A stretch of DNA of 64,000 nt from Hyphodiscus hymeniophilus (GCA_016508695.1 VNKQ01000007.1:1116001-1180000), one strand, 5' to 3'; counted from the first letter of the stretch, positions 43,341-55,432 are shown. Notes: generated by a model from the sequence alone, not told the origin. Numbers and translations: made by a program.

Positions 43341-44045
43341 ATGGAGAGCAAGATGGGTCTCCTCCACTTCTCTATTACGAAGAAACATGCAATCGACACC
43401 ATCTACGGACTTTTGGAAATACCCATACATCAATCGAAACCGAATTTCCGCGCTGAAGATTCCGGCAAGCACATCATCTACTACAGGACAAGCGACGACA
43501 GCTGGCAATACAAGGGAAGAGTCTGCACGCTGGAAGATAAAACGGCGAAACTGCAGGAGTTGTTCAGAGAATACGTTCTCTTCCTCATCGAAACATTCAA
43601 CGAAGCTCATCGAAGTTTTTATTCGGTATATTGCGGCTGTCAATGTCGCGAAATTTGTTCTTACCAAGGGAAGGAACAAGCCTAAACTGGCTCTATTATT
43701 GGAATTTGAGTGCCAAGGAGTTATGCGATGCTGGAGATGCGGAGAAAGTAATTGGTTTGATGAAGGAGCTATCACCCTCGGCCCAGATGCTTATGGTGTT
43801 GCACATGAGGAATGTGCTGGTCCAGATTCAGAGGCTGTACTTTGAAGATCCTGGATCGTTTTCCGAATTCGATTGTTGGATGAGGACGTTTCCGGATGAG
43901 GACGTTTCCCGACGAGGACGTTTTCGAAGACGCGTGGGAAAGCTGGAATCCAAAGGATGAGAATTTGGAATTAAAGGAAGCAATGAAAATGCTTACTAGC
44001 GGACAGTATGATAAATTGGTCATTTACACTGTGGATCTTGACTAG
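43341..44045 (+). pseudogene. Decayed paralogue of the gene at 42216: one missing base and one 16-bp duplication
   Basis: From the ATG at 43341 (MESKMGLLHFSITKKHAIDT) the frame is good to about 43668 (LFLIETFNEAHRSFYSVYCG). Coding sequence then continues in another frame from about 43670, LNWLYYWNLSAKELCDAGDA and KVIGLMKELSPSAQMLMVLH, with no intron of suitable length; one base seems missing in CCAAGGGAAGG. At 43879-43910 a 16-bp unit is repeated, which breaks the frame again; beyond it the frame DEDVFEDAWESWNPKDE runs to the stop at 44043, ending KLV-x-Y-x-VDLD like its neighbour. Three frames are thus needed for one 235-residue protein. The function of the intact form is unknown. Confidence 0.6.
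43879..43926. repeat. 16-bp tandem repeat, three units
   Basis: GATGAGGACGTTTCCG (43879-43894), the same with one change (43895-43910) and a more diverged third unit (43911-43926). Reading-frame comparison suggests the second and third units are old and the first is a recent copy. Confidence 0.85.
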
Positions 44046-44476
44046 ATTGGGTGAAAGGTCACGTTTCAGCAAGAATATTTGGCAGTTCCAATGTAGAATA
44101 CAGAGATGAGTCGCTGGTTGCTCGCAATGCAGCGTTATTAAGATTGTGTTCGAGTCAGAATCTCAGTGTATAAATCCCTTGCACATATCTATGAACGGTG
44201 ATGTTCGTCTACCCAGGTCATTGCCATCTCATGATTTTCCAGTGCAGAGCAGTCCTGCGGAGCCCAGTATCCCGGCCATGCCTACACACTTTGGGTAACA
44301 ATGACGAGATAGAACCAAAAGTATACCTTCAACGGAAACACTTGTTTAGGCTTTTATCTGTGGTTGGTTTTATTTTAAATTGGACTGGCGAGTGTGACTT
44401 GCAACCCAGTACTTAAAGGCCCCCCAACGACTTGATATATGCAAAGAAAATTCCTTGAAGCAATAGAACAACCATA

Positions 44477-45274
44477 ATGGTCCTTGTAACCCCCATTACC
44501 GAGTTGCCCACGGAGCAGAGTCCTGAAAATATTCTCAAGAAAGCAGATGCTGAGACGCCAGCTGCGGCCATCAACACATGTATCCTCAGCTTAAGGGCCA
44601 GTGGACCAATTGTTGCCAGATCAAACTCAATCCTCAACGGCAACGCAATTCCCTTCGAGCCGAAAGGTGTCCAAATGCCAAAGGTGCCTGACGACTTTCT
44701 CAACCAACCATTTTCCCAGCAACACATTCAGGCATCAACCGAAGTCGTCGACGAAGACCACGATCTACCGGAAATCACAAAAGCGAATCCCCAAGTTCGG
44801 GCTCTGTACCATTTGTTTGTTGAGAACATCGCAAAGCATTGTAAGAGAAACTGTGCTTGTGTTCGGGTGGGCAAATGCAAATGTCAGTCAATCGCCGATA
44901 AAATCATCACCAGCCTCGACAATGATTGGGGATATGACGAGGACCTGTGGGCCAAGCTGCAAGAGGATGCAAAGGCCATGATGAGACATTCCTTTGATGT
45001 ACATCTTGATATATTCGCGACTCTAAGCTTCCCTCTGGGATACACAGAGATGAAACTTCTGCTTTGTCTGAGAATCCCCGAGTTTCAGAGGGAAAGGGAG
45101 CTGTTTGGGCCAATGATTGAGTTTGTGATGGGTGGGAAGTTTGATGAGATTGTGAGCTGGGAGAACCTCCGAGGGTTTGCGTATGATGAATGGATGCATT
45201 TATGCATGAAGGAGCAATCGCTATCATCTATGGGATGGTTCATACCTGTTATTGTAAAATGCAATGTAAAATAG
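44477..45274 (+). CDS. Unknown protein with a Cys-rich motif
   Basis: Single exon of 265 residues, start MVLVTPITELPTEQSPENIL. The N-terminal 110 residues are loosely structured; a compact cysteine motif follows (HCKRNCACVRVGKCKCQS, C-x3-C-x-C-x5-C-x-C by my count), then helices (LWAKLQEDAKAMMRHSFDVH, MKLLLCLRIPEFQRERELF, YDEWMHLCMKEQSL). It is the third single-exon unknown in a row on the same strand but shows no clear similarity to the two before it. No signal peptide. The motif could bind a metal; this is inference. Confidence 0.6.
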   Translation: MVLVTPITELPTEQSPENILKKADAETPAAAINTCILSLRASGPIVARSNSILNGNAIPFEPKGVQMPKVPDDFLNQPFSQQHIQASTEVVDEDHDLPEITKANPQVRALYHLFVENIAKHCKRNCACVRVGKCKCQSIADKIITSLDNDWGYDEDLWAKLQEDAKAMMRHSFDVHLDIFATLSFPLGYTEMKLLLCLRIPEFQRERELFGPMIEFVMGGKFDEIVSWENLRGFAYDEWMHLCMKEQSLSSMGWFIPVIVKCNVK

Positions 45275-45679
45275 CACAGAAAGGAAGGAAAAGACTTGCT
45301 TTTGAAAAATATACCGTCTCACGTCAATATTGCAAGATGCAAACAAAGTCTCAACTTTCGTAAGAGTCGAGTAGACATGAAGTAAAAGAGGACTCTGATC
45401 CCTTTGAGTACCGTAAGGCTTCAGTATTATTGATGAGCGAGAAAAATGTCGATGTGCAATTATACTTCACATAGGCTTATTGGATGAACAACCAGAGAAT
45501 GAAGCGTGTCATGGTCTGAGGTCGGATTCATATTAAACCTGGGCATTTTCTGCCTCAGGCAGAGCTACTCAACCTGACCCCACCACCAACGATTCGATTC
45601 AAACATTCAAAAGGTTCGACAACTTCATCATACACAACGTCATCTCTTAACGAACCAACAACCACATCGTCCCATTCAA
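45275..45679. promoter_or_regulatory. Upstream region of SGT2
   Basis: 405 bp between same-strand genes; no coding signal. The CCCACC/CAACG-rich stretch just before the SGT2 ATG is a typical fungal 5' leader. Confidence 0.4.
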
Positions 45680-46800
45680 ATGGCGACCACAAAACAGCGC
45701 CTTGCGCTCTCCATAATCGACTTCCTCAACACCTCCCTCACCGATGGCACCCTCACATCTGAAGAGCGTGAATCGATTGAGGTCGCAACCAGCTGCATCA
45801 GCGAATCCTTCAAAGTAGACCCACACGATGCGACACCAAAAGATTCCCAAAACCTCCTTCAAATCTACGGCGTCTATGAAAAGCTGAAAGGTAAAACACC
45901 ATCCGGACCGAACACCAACGCCGCTGGCGAGACCGTCACACCCAAGGAACCTTCCGAGGCGCAGAAGAAAGAGGCCGAGACGTTGAAGAGCCAGGGAAAT
46001 GCCGCGATGGCCAAGAAGGATTACCCTACTGCTATCGAGCTGTACAGTAAGGCGTTGGGTCTGATTCCAGGCAATCCCATCTTCCTCAGTAATCGTGCCG
46101 CGGCGTATTCTGCGTCCAAGGACCATGAGTCTGCACGTGCTGATGCGGAGGCTGCGGTGGCTGCGGATCCAAAATATACGAAGGCGTGGTCGAGACTTGG
46201 ACTTGCGAGATTTGCGCTGGGTGATGCGAAGGGCAGTATGGAGGCTTATGGCAAGGGCATCGAGTATGAGGGCAACGGTGGAAGCGACGCTATGAAGAAG
46301 GGATACGAGACAGCTAAGAAGAGAGTTGCGGAGGTCGAAGCTGGCGATGGCGAGGACGAGGATGATGAAATGGATCGCGGTGCACCAGCTGCAGGAGCGG
46401 GCGGTATGCCGGACTTGAGCGCTTTGGCGGGTATGTTTGGAGGTGGCGGAGCGGGGGGTGCAGGTGGCATGCCGGATCTCAGCAGCATCATGAGCAATCC
46501 GATGTTTGCAAGCATGGCGCAGAATCTGATGAGCAACCCGGACATGATGAGCAACCTCATGAGCAACCCCCGGATACGCGATATGGCGAGTCAATTTGGT
46601 GGTGGCGGTGGGGGAGCTGAAGGAGCGGGTGGTTCTGGTGGTCCGGACTTAAGCAGTTTGATGTCTGACCCTAGCATTGCTGAGATGTAAGAAGAACTTG
46701 TCCCTGAATGACACAAGGAAGGTCGCTAACTTTCGAAAGGGCAAGAAACATGATGGGTGGCGCTGGACGAGGAGCAGGACGAGGTGCTGGAGGACAATAA
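45680..46800 (+). CDS. SGT2: SGT2/SGTA co-chaperone
   Basis: Exons 45680-46686 and 46740-46800 with a 53-nt intron; 355 residues. Residues 1-70 form the dimerisation domain that binds Get4/Get5 (MATTKQRLALSIIDFLNTSL). Three TPR repeats span about 95-205 (AETLKSQGNAAMAKKDYPTA, NRAAAYSASKDHESARADAE, AWSRLGLARFALGDAKGSME). The C-terminal part is Gly/Met/Asn-rich with NPMFASMAQNLMSNPDMMSN repeats and SDPSIAEMARNM, the client-binding region for tail-anchored proteins. Sgt2 hands tail-anchored membrane proteins to the GET pathway in the cytosol. The intron near the 3' end is needed to replace an early stop by the final GGAGRGAGRGAGGQ. Confidence 0.93.
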
Positions 46801-47581
46801 TTGCACCTTCGAACGCATGCATACAGAGTAAAACTCAGATAGCCATCGAAGATTTTTCATAGCGAGGCATAAGACAAAGTTCAGAAATCAGGATAATACC
46901 AGAGCAATTGAGTATTGTGTTATACTTCTTGAGTTCTAAAGTGTAATGAAGGCCTCGCCAGGCTCTCTCCACGCAACCCATCTCGAGAATAGAACGTATT
47001 TGCTCGGACCTTTGAGAGGTTTGGGATTGGGATATTCAGGCCATGTAATTTCGCCAGGCTGCTTTAAATCCGGATACACAATTGCTCACAATTTTGAGTG
47101 GAAAACGCATATTCATACACCACTGTCCACCCAGAATCTGTCAACCGAAGGGTAACGAGAGCTAGCTAGTGTCTATAATATAGTACTGTAGTAGTCCATG
47201 CATGTGACCTTTCCTCTTAACACCTGATCCCTAGAACCCAAACACGCAACAGGACAGCTGTGCCATTTGTCCTTCTCAAGCATATTTATGACCGTGCTCG
47301 TGCGTGTGAACGAAAAGAGTGCTGAGCGTATTGAAAGCTTCCTGAAACATTGACTCGAAGAAAATATTCGAACAAGAGTAAGCTTGTACCAGACTTCCGC
47401 GAAAATAATATGCCACCGTGCACGCTGATTTTGAGATTGATTCATTATTCGTAAGTCGTAGAACGGATAGTGGCTTGGATTTGACAGCCGGAAGACAATG
47501 AGCATAAAAGCTTATATAAGTACTACCACAGTCCAAAAACTCGCCCATGGAGAATTCATCACAGGCAGTAGCCTCTGTACT
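46801..47581. other. Intergenic region, nothing seen
   Basis: 780 bp between convergent genes. Short frames near 47173-47548 have no support. Confidence 0.5.
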
Positions 47582-48549
47582 TCAGAATCCTGGAGCAAAT
47601 CTGATCGTAGTGTTGGAGGCTTGAGTGTCCTCAGAGGACGTAGAGACTCGAGGAGGGTATATAGGGAGTGGATGCGCGCGTGTGGGGACCGGGTGGCTTT
47701 GTGTCGAACTGCTTCCTTCATCAGTAGTAGCTGTTCCTGATCCATCTACAAGTTCAGGACGGTCCCCAATGCGAGACTTTAATCGCCAGTGACGACTACG
47801 GTTGGAACGATTACGAGACTTATGCTGGGCCGAGGGTACATCGCCTGGAGCTGATACCCGACGCTGCTATCGACTGTCAGCAAAGTGTAAGAAAGGGCAA
47901 AGACTGATCATACACCAGGAAGCAATAACTGTCCTTCACCAGAGCCAGTTCCTGCCATATCCAATTCATGTGTGCCATCAACGGAGTCATCCAAGTGGCC
48001 TGGCTCACTTTTGGACGTCTGTCTTCGAGTTGGATTCCGAGAACGCCTGGATCTCTTATTTATATCCCTTGTCGAATCGCCTTCGGTGACTTGTTCGGTC
48101 GAATCAATTGATGGAAGTTCTTCAGCGGTAGAATCTCGGTCATCTAATTTATATCAGTATATACTTCTTCATTGACTGATACCAACGTACCGCCTGCACC
48201 ATCCGCACCATCATGTCGTCCCAGATGCCTAAAGGATCTCTTGCCTAGGCTCGAGTTCAATTTCCTTTGCTGCTTTTGTTCTTCCTTTTCCTGTTTCTCA
48301 AGCTTCTTTTGCTCTTTAGCTGCATTTTTCGCCTCGATTTTAGAAGTCTTGCGTTCAACAGCCTTCGGAGTAAGTGGGACGAATTCAGGCGCCTCAGGTT
48401 TCAGCCTCGAGCCCTTGAACAAGTTAGCACGCAGTCATAGTCACATCAAGTGCCGTTACAGCACTCTTCAAGAGAATGTCAACTCTCACTTCCACACTGT
48501 GGCGCGTCGTTGTGATGGAGCACGAAAACATCGAGCATTTCTGTGACAT
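47582..48549 (-). CDS. Unknown lysine-rich coiled-coil protein
   Basis: Four exons: 48490-48549, 48191-48413, 47914-48143, 47582-47866; introns 76, 47 and 47 nt, all in frame, 265 residues. After a short first exon (MSQKCSMFSCS...) comes EAPEFVPLTPKAVERKTSKI and a Lys/Gln/Glu coiled coil (AAKEQKKLEKQEKEEQKQQR), then an acidic segment (DDRDSTAEELPSIDSTEQVT), a basic Arg/Ser segment (HKSRNRSNRSRHWRLKSRIG) and a Thr/Ser-rich tail. No domain is recognised; composition suggests a nuclear or RNA-associated protein. The model rests on splice signals and frame only, but four exons joining without a stop is unlikely by chance. Confidence 0.6.
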
Positions 48550-48663
48550 AATCTTGTATTCTTCCACTTAGAAAAACTCTAGATCGAGTAGAGATGCTAA
48601 TCCAGAGATGCTAATCATCCTAAAGATCTTTCCACACAACTCTCCAGATTGTAGTCTGATGTC

Positions 48664-51600
48664 TCATTGAGACCCATGACGTACCTCGCGTTGAAATAAA
48701 TCCATATTCGCTGCCTTTGTTTTCGGAGACATGCGAGATTTTTCACCGGTGCGATTTATATGTGATTGTTTGGAGTTGTTGGTAGAAGGCTCGGTATTTA
48801 TAACAGACTCGCTGTTAGAATCTTGGTGCGTGGCTAGCTCGGTGTGCACTGTCTTCGTGATTTTGGCCAACTCAGCTTTCTGGCGGGACGGGGCAAGATC
48901 ATTGATGATTGTGGTATCGTGCATCTTCGGGATTTGAGAGCTGGTACTTTCACCAGCAGGCTTGACATAGACTTGCTTTGACCACAGGTCGAGGTATTTA
49001 CCCTTTGCGTGGATGAGTTCATCATGAGTGCCTTCTTCAAGAATTTCACCGTTCATGACGACAATAATCTGGTCCGCGCGCATGATTGTCGAAAGTCGAT
49101 GGCTATCAGTGTGAGCTTAGTAGGAGGGTGCAATACTCAAACACGACTTACGCAACAATGATAGTGGTTCGGTCTTGGCACAGAACTCTGAGGCCTTTCT
49201 GAATCAAATGTTCGGTATCAGTATCAACGGCACTCGTGGCTTCGTCAAGAAGCATGATCTCAGGTCTCTTCAAAATCGCGCGAGCAATGGCAATACGCTG
49301 CTTCTCGCCTCCAGACAATTTCCTGATGCAGAATCAATCGCCTACTTTCTTTCATCAAGAACAAGGAACAACTTACACTCCTCGATCTCCGACTTTAGAG
49401 TTGTAACCTGTCCTGTTATCAGCTTTTTAGGCTTTCTGGAACTTGGCTTAAATATACCATCAGGGAAAGACATGATCTTGTCATGGACAGCAGCTGCTTT
49501 GCAAGCCTCATAGACTTCTAGATCGGTTGCACTTGGTCGAGCGTACCGAACATTGTTCATGATGGAGTCGTTGAACAGCATTGGGTCCTGAGGAACCACA
49601 CCGATTTTATCGCGGAGGCTATTATTCGGTGTCAATCAACGAAGCTGATGACATACAAGTGAAGAACAGCTCACCTATTGAGTGTGATATCACGCAAATC
49701 TTGTCCATCAATCATGATTCTTCCAGATTTGATATCGTAGAATCGGTGAATTAACTTCAGGATCGTTGATTTCCCGCCTCCGGTTTCACCAACGATTGCA
49801 ACTGTCTTCCCAGCCGGCACAGTGAAGGTAACGTCCTTCAAAGTCGGCTTTCTCTCATCGTAGGCAAATGATACACTATCGAACTTGATTTCGCCTTTAT
49901 TAAACTTCAATGTCTTTGCGTGCGGAAGATCAACAATGGTGGGCTTGGTTTGAAACAGTTCCAGAAGGCGCTCAGCATCCATCAAGCTATAGGCAATGGT
50001 TCGGTACATGCTGCTGAAGAAGACGAGGGGGCCTGCCATGCGATTAGTTCGGAATTCTTGAAAGCTTCAAGATCACTCACTCTGCAATTGCGCCCAGTAA
50101 ACAAGCAATGTTGTAAATTTTCCGATGCTTTGCCCATTAGAGACTTGGTAGACGCCTAAAAAGAGCGCGCCTAGTAACCCGAACGTCATCACAAGGCCTT
50201 GAGCTGCTCCGATTGACTGTGAAGACAACTCATATGCTCGTTTGACTTGCATATGCTCCTTCACGGCTGATATCTTGTCAGCGATAAAATCAAACAAAAG
50301 AGGAGAGCATACCACAAGCATAACGATGTCGTTCGTAGGGAATCATGTTGAATAGCTGTGATTGGTCAGCTTGTATCTCATGTTCGTGCGGCTGCTGGAC
50401 ATACTCACACTTGCTGTGCCCCAACCATCAAGGGATTGCTGTCCTACGGTCCACTCTCTTCTGTACACTGTAACGTATTCGCGTCTCTTCTCTGCTCGCA
50501 CAGCAACGAGTTTGGTCGTAATGTAAAGATAAGAAATGGCAGTTACAGCCATGATAAAGCCCATGTAGGGTCCAAAAAAGGACCAGAGATAAGTAAATGC
50601 AACAGCCAAGTCTATGAACATCGGGATCACCTGGAAACAGACCGTCTCTAGCAGATCGGCAACGGATCGGCCACCACTTACTGCTTGAGTAAGATCTGAG
50701 CTGGTCTTGCTATCGTGGAAGTCAGATGAAAGACTTAGAATATGGGCGTGTGATGCTGTACTAAGGGCGTCATAGGAGTACTGTTCGAGCGGCATCCATA
50801 GCCATTTTCGAAGCCAGCCGATACATGCACCACTACTGGCGAAGAGAAGTACAGCATAACATATGACCGGAAGCCAGATATTTCTAGCAGGGTCTTGGGA
50901 GAGTCAGTGACTATGTCTTGAGAGGGACAACCTGCTCACCTGTTCCATCAACTCGCTTCATCAGACTGTCAATCATAATTCCCATTTGGTTCGGAACCAG
51001 GACATTCAAGGCATTTGAAGCCAGCAAACACATTCCAACCAGAATGGCTCTGAGTTGCAGACCCTTACTGTTAACTGGCCAAATGAAGGGGAAGAAGATC
51101 TAAATCACAAGTCAGTAGCTCACACGCAATCAATGGCTCACGCCACTCACGGCAAATCCTTTGGCATAAGTGAACCAGTTGCCATCCTGCTTCAGACGGG
51201 TCGCAATCTTCTCTTGAGCCTTTCGGCGATCCGCAACCCAGGAATCTTCGGATGCTGGCTCGCTAGCATCGTCCGTTGTATCCGTTATGGTTGCCCCATA
51301 GCCATTCCCAGTCTTTGTCGAGTCTCCCAAACCTTGCTTTGGGGCGAGCTTTTTGCGCAGAAGTGATTGGCGTTCTGCATCAAGGTTTTCATACTGCTTT
51401 TCGCTGTTGCGTAATCCGAAATAAAGTGCAGTCACAATAATGAATGTGGCGATCCGTAAGGCCTGTATGGCGATGACGACGAACTCGAATGCAAGACTGG
51501 GACGATCAAAAATGTTGGGAACGACAAGGAGGGTAGTCTCGGCGATGATTGCTACGAACCAAGGGACATAGTACGGATACCAGACTGGAAATTTTGTGTC

Positions 51601-52218
51601 TATGAGAGCCAGAGATTGAATTCCAAAGACGAGGGTTGAAGCCAGCACATAAACCTATAGGAAGTGTCAATACAAGCGTACGCATTTGATTGATGTGTCC
51701 ATCTGTCGATACACGCACTGAACGGATATTTCAGGTTTCGACCAATGAGGAGCATAGGGTCTTACTAAAAGGTGCTGTTCTCCAGTTGAAGCTGGAACAT
51801 ATTCAGCCTGGACCTTTCCATGTGATACAGCCCCCAAAAGTATCGCCACAGCCTGACCGATCTACACGCATTATATCAGCAAGAGCCACCTCAATCCCCA
51901 AACACGATATTGCTGCCTGTCGAGGAGAAGCCTTACATAAGTGCTGGTGACGACAAGCAGCAACGCAATGACGACGTCTCTTCGAACGTTTTGGTCCCGG
52001 ATGCGGAGAGATTGGGTGTTCTGCAAGGTGCAGACGGTGATAGTAAGTGCCAGAACGAAGTAGAAAAAGCAGAGGGCAGGGAAGGTATAGTGGATGATCT
52101 TGATGGCAGTTTGAACCTGGATCTGTGTCAATCAATAGTTACAAGCAGATATATGAGGTTGGAGATGGTCACATACCGCTTCTGGAGTATCTAAAGTTAC
52201 CAAAGTCATCGTTGCCAT
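48664..52218 (-). CDS. HMT1: HMT1-type half-size ABC transporter (heavy-metal tolerance, ABCB6-like)
   Basis: Thirteen exons: 52177-52218, 51937-52122, 51766-51861, 51151-51654, 50940-51099, 50409-50893, 50313-50355, 50081-50266, 49675-50032, 49458-49618, 49377-49407, 49152-49322, 48664-49102; 953 residues. An N-terminal hydrophobic extension of about five helices (residues 15-210) precedes a six-helix ABC domain. In the ABC module: Walker A GETGGGKST, Q-loop VVPQDPMLFNDSIMNNVRYA, signature LSGGEKQRVAIARAI, Walker B IMLLDEATSAVDTDTE, H-loop IVAHRLST. S. pombe Hmt1 is a vacuolar exporter of phytochelatins and cadmium complexes. FNMIPYERHRYA is the typical post-helix-3 motif. The C-terminal 100 residues after the cassette are polar. 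Exon 11 is only 31 nt yet encodes the conserved YNSKVGDRGV, which supports the model. Confidence 0.9.
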
Positions 52219-55200
52219 TGTTGAATGAAGTTGGTGGACAGCAGCAATGTTAATCAGGAACAGGTTGGCAGCTAAAAGCTACGATCAAGCCGCGTCCGTC
52301 AGCAGTGTTGAATGTCAGAAATACACTACGATATAGTTGGCTCCAGAAAGCGACATGGAGGTTTGAGATGTAGATTCGGAAAAGTTTGAAAAGTAGATTC
52401 GGAGAGGTTTGAGGAATAAAGTAAATGAGGCAACAGCTCTCACCCGTAGGCAGGAGCGAGAAGCTGCAAGGTAAGCGCAGCAGACAGGAATGAGGCAATT
52501 CTGGCAAACTTTATCCAAAAACTCGATCTTTGAGTAACGTAGTGTAGCTCATGAGAATTAAGCACGGATTTCAACAACATCATAGGCCAGTGAGTAAACA
52601 TCTGGAGTGAAAGCCGTGGGTAGGATATTGATAAATCGAGTTTCTCGTCGCAGATTGGTTGATGCAAGCATTCATTCTCATCCGCATCATTCGAGAGAGT
52701 CTGCAGCACAGCATTTCCTTTCAAGGTAGATCGGACTGACGGCAGCGCCAGAGAACTGGCAAATATGAGGAAAGTCAGCCTTTTGCTTACCGTAAAGTCG
52801 CCTCGTGTGACGGTATTTTGTCTCCAAGATGACTCTCAGCCAATCTGTCGTCCTTGGACCAGGAAACAGACCTGGTTCTCAGCAAATTTGTTTGGTGTTG
52901 GCCCAAGAGTTATTTTGCTTTGTTCGCGTTGCACAATATGTTGATAGCATGTTTGGTGCAATCATTTTGTTTTGGATGGAGGGTCGACAAGTGGGCTATC
53001 GATGCGACGCAATGCGATGCGTTGATTGTCCCCAAGCAGAGTGCTCATCAGCCGAATGAAAGGGATGTCGAGTCTCAGTCTAGGAGGGAAGTCCAACGCT
53101 TTTCACTATCATTCATACTCGAGATGTCGGCGGTCTCGGAGGGTTCCTTGGATGCAACGGGGGTTAGCCAGCAAAAGGAACCATGAAACTCAAAAGTGCC
53201 GTATGTATCGCGAGTCCGCGGCTAATGCCTCGTCTCCTTTTGGCCCATGGCTCTGTAACCGGCACGTAGCTCGTGAAGACCAGCGGAGCGGTAAGAGGGT
53301 CAGAGAGACGGAGTGGGGAAGTTTACAGAGGAGGAGGTCTAGTGAAGGAAGGGGTCTGAAAGCGTCGCCATGTGTTACCACCCTGGCTCTTCTCAGAGAG
53401 CGTATACCTCACGGACTATGTCGTGTGTATTGTATCATAGCTTGCATCCGCGGGCCTTACAAGTAGCTGTCGAAATGACATATCAGCCAACAGGGGAAGG
53501 GAAGGCGGGCAGGAGAAAGGTTGGACATGCACGTCTTGGTATGGAAAGAAGCAAATACCGTTGACAAACACTGCCATACGCTCTATCACGGTGGTACAAT
53601 GTACGAGTACAACCACCAACAGCAATACGAAGTAAATGGGAAAAGACGAGATCGGTGTGCTTATGGAGCAGGGTACAATAGAGCAATAACTTGGCCCCGA
53701 GCAAGCTTGGGCCAGCGCCAGTCTCTTCCGTTGTTGCACACGCTAAATTGGGCCCTGTCCCTTCACTGGCCATCTCGCACACCTCAATTCAAACCATCCT
53801 TTGCTTCCTTTTGATGGACCAACAACTTCTGCCTCTCTATGTTATGTCGTCCCTTAAACACCTCACATGCCTCCAATCATCTTCAGCTATGGAGTCAAGA
53901 TCCATAGCTGTTGCATGTTCCTGCAGAGCTGCCTTGGCATCCACCAACCTGCATGCATACATAACGCCCCTGTCCCGAGAGTGCCGATAGGAAACCCGAC
54001 CAAAGATTGGCCCGGTGAGACGCGGATCTGCTTCGGCCACGGAGAATCTCATATGCATCTGTCTGGTCTCTTTATTGATTCCAAGATCATCTGGGTCAAT
54101 ATCGAAAGCCAGGAAAGGTGTTCAACTCGTTGCATATTCAAGCGCCGCAGCGCCCAGACAGCGAGCCTGTGGTCGACAATCCGTTTAGCCCGATGTCTTG
54201 CCCATGGCCCGTACGACAGGGCCAATTTTCGTTTTAAATCAAGCCGTACGGCTGTAAAACATCCCAACGGTCTCGCCTAAACCCCATGGTCAATAGATGC
54301 CCTTCAATGCTCGCGTACGTCTGTCAGTGAGGCTTGAAGTAGTGATTTGGCAGTCGCTGGGGACACCTGTTCACCGGACACTATCTCGGACCCCATTGCA
54401 TTGGTCATTCGTATCCTGAGTCTGTGTCTAGGTCTAGCTGAAATTCAACTTGATGCAGAGAGTGATCACACGAGCGCCTCAAATCATGTCCCAAGAAACA
54501 CCCCAGCCTGGTACGTATCATCCTGGTCCCCAATAATACAGTTGGGTGACTTCGAAATAGCTTGCTATCGGAACAAGCAAGTCTCTCACTAAAAATGCTT
54601 TAATTGGTCCCATTTTTGGACCGCTGAGCGCCGCGCGGCGCCTCCGTGTGGACGTACAGCATCTATCTCCAGCTTCAGCGTTCCAAGGCTGCGGGACAGG
54701 CCTTGAATGCCTGTGTGCCCCCACACACACGGGAGTTCGTCACTGTCTTTTAGTGGACACCTGTAATCGTCTTCTTAGTGGTACCGTATGCAGATCTTGA
54801 TAGCCGAAGGAATTGCAAAATGCAGGATTTTGCATCCTCATCATTGCATAGCTACCTCCAATGCCGGGGTGGGTGAAGCCAAAATTACGCACGAATGTGG
54901 GAATGAGACGAAAACAAAGCATCGAATCACGATTCGACGAGGGCAGGGATTGATATCGAAGGCATCTAAAACCTGAATCGCCATTACCTACGGACTGCAT
55001 CACTCGATAGATGTGTTGGATCCTCCTGCCACTTTCCATGGATCGAGACTGGACCGGTCAATCACTTGATCCTTTCGATTGATTTACCTTGTGCATTTAG
55101 GCAATTACTTGTTGCCGCAAATTTGTCTCAACCTATGAATGAATGAGAATCTCGGGGAAATCCATTGCGGCATCACGATCATAATTCTACCTTTGGCCAT

Positions 55201-55432
55201 TTACTTTCAATTTACTATGCCTACAAGCAGAGAGTGGATACACGCTCAACTGCGCGAGCCTCTTGCTCTCATGATATGCTGAAAAAGGAAAAAGGAAAGC
55301 ATTCGACGCCCAGCAAGGCTCTATCCACCTTCTGTGCCCATGTATGCAGAAAACAAAAAGACCCTATCGATATTCTTGAGGTCTCAACACCATATCATCG
55401 TTATTCAATGTCTGCCATCGAATGAACGTAGG
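52219..55432. other. 3.2-kb gene-free region upstream of HMT1
   Basis: The longest gap of the window. Plus- and minus-strand frames of 100-146 codons (for example 53026-53466, 53867-54280) overlap one another, contain no motif and show no splice-linked continuation, so I treat them as chance. A perfect 14-bp palindrome GCGCCGCGCGGCGC lies at 54628-54641, just after a hairpin GGTCC-N7-GGACC (about 54606-54622). The rightmost part should be the 3' UTR of the Gln-rich gene, and the leftmost 0.5-1 kb the HMT1 promoter. Confidence 0.5.

Noticed and set aside
43278..43685. Upstream non-ATG start and intact 135-codon protein
   Set aside because: The frame begins at GTG and ends in a region where coding sequence clearly continues in another frame.
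43620..43860. Alternative frame with CWRCGESNWFDEG as a zinc finger
   Set aside because: The competing frame (LNWLYYWNLSAKEL...) is helical and matches the neighbouring paralogue; the cysteine frame seems accidental.
53026..54280. Frames of 137-146 codons upstream of HMT1
   Set aside because: Overlapping frames on both strands, no domain, no exon partners.
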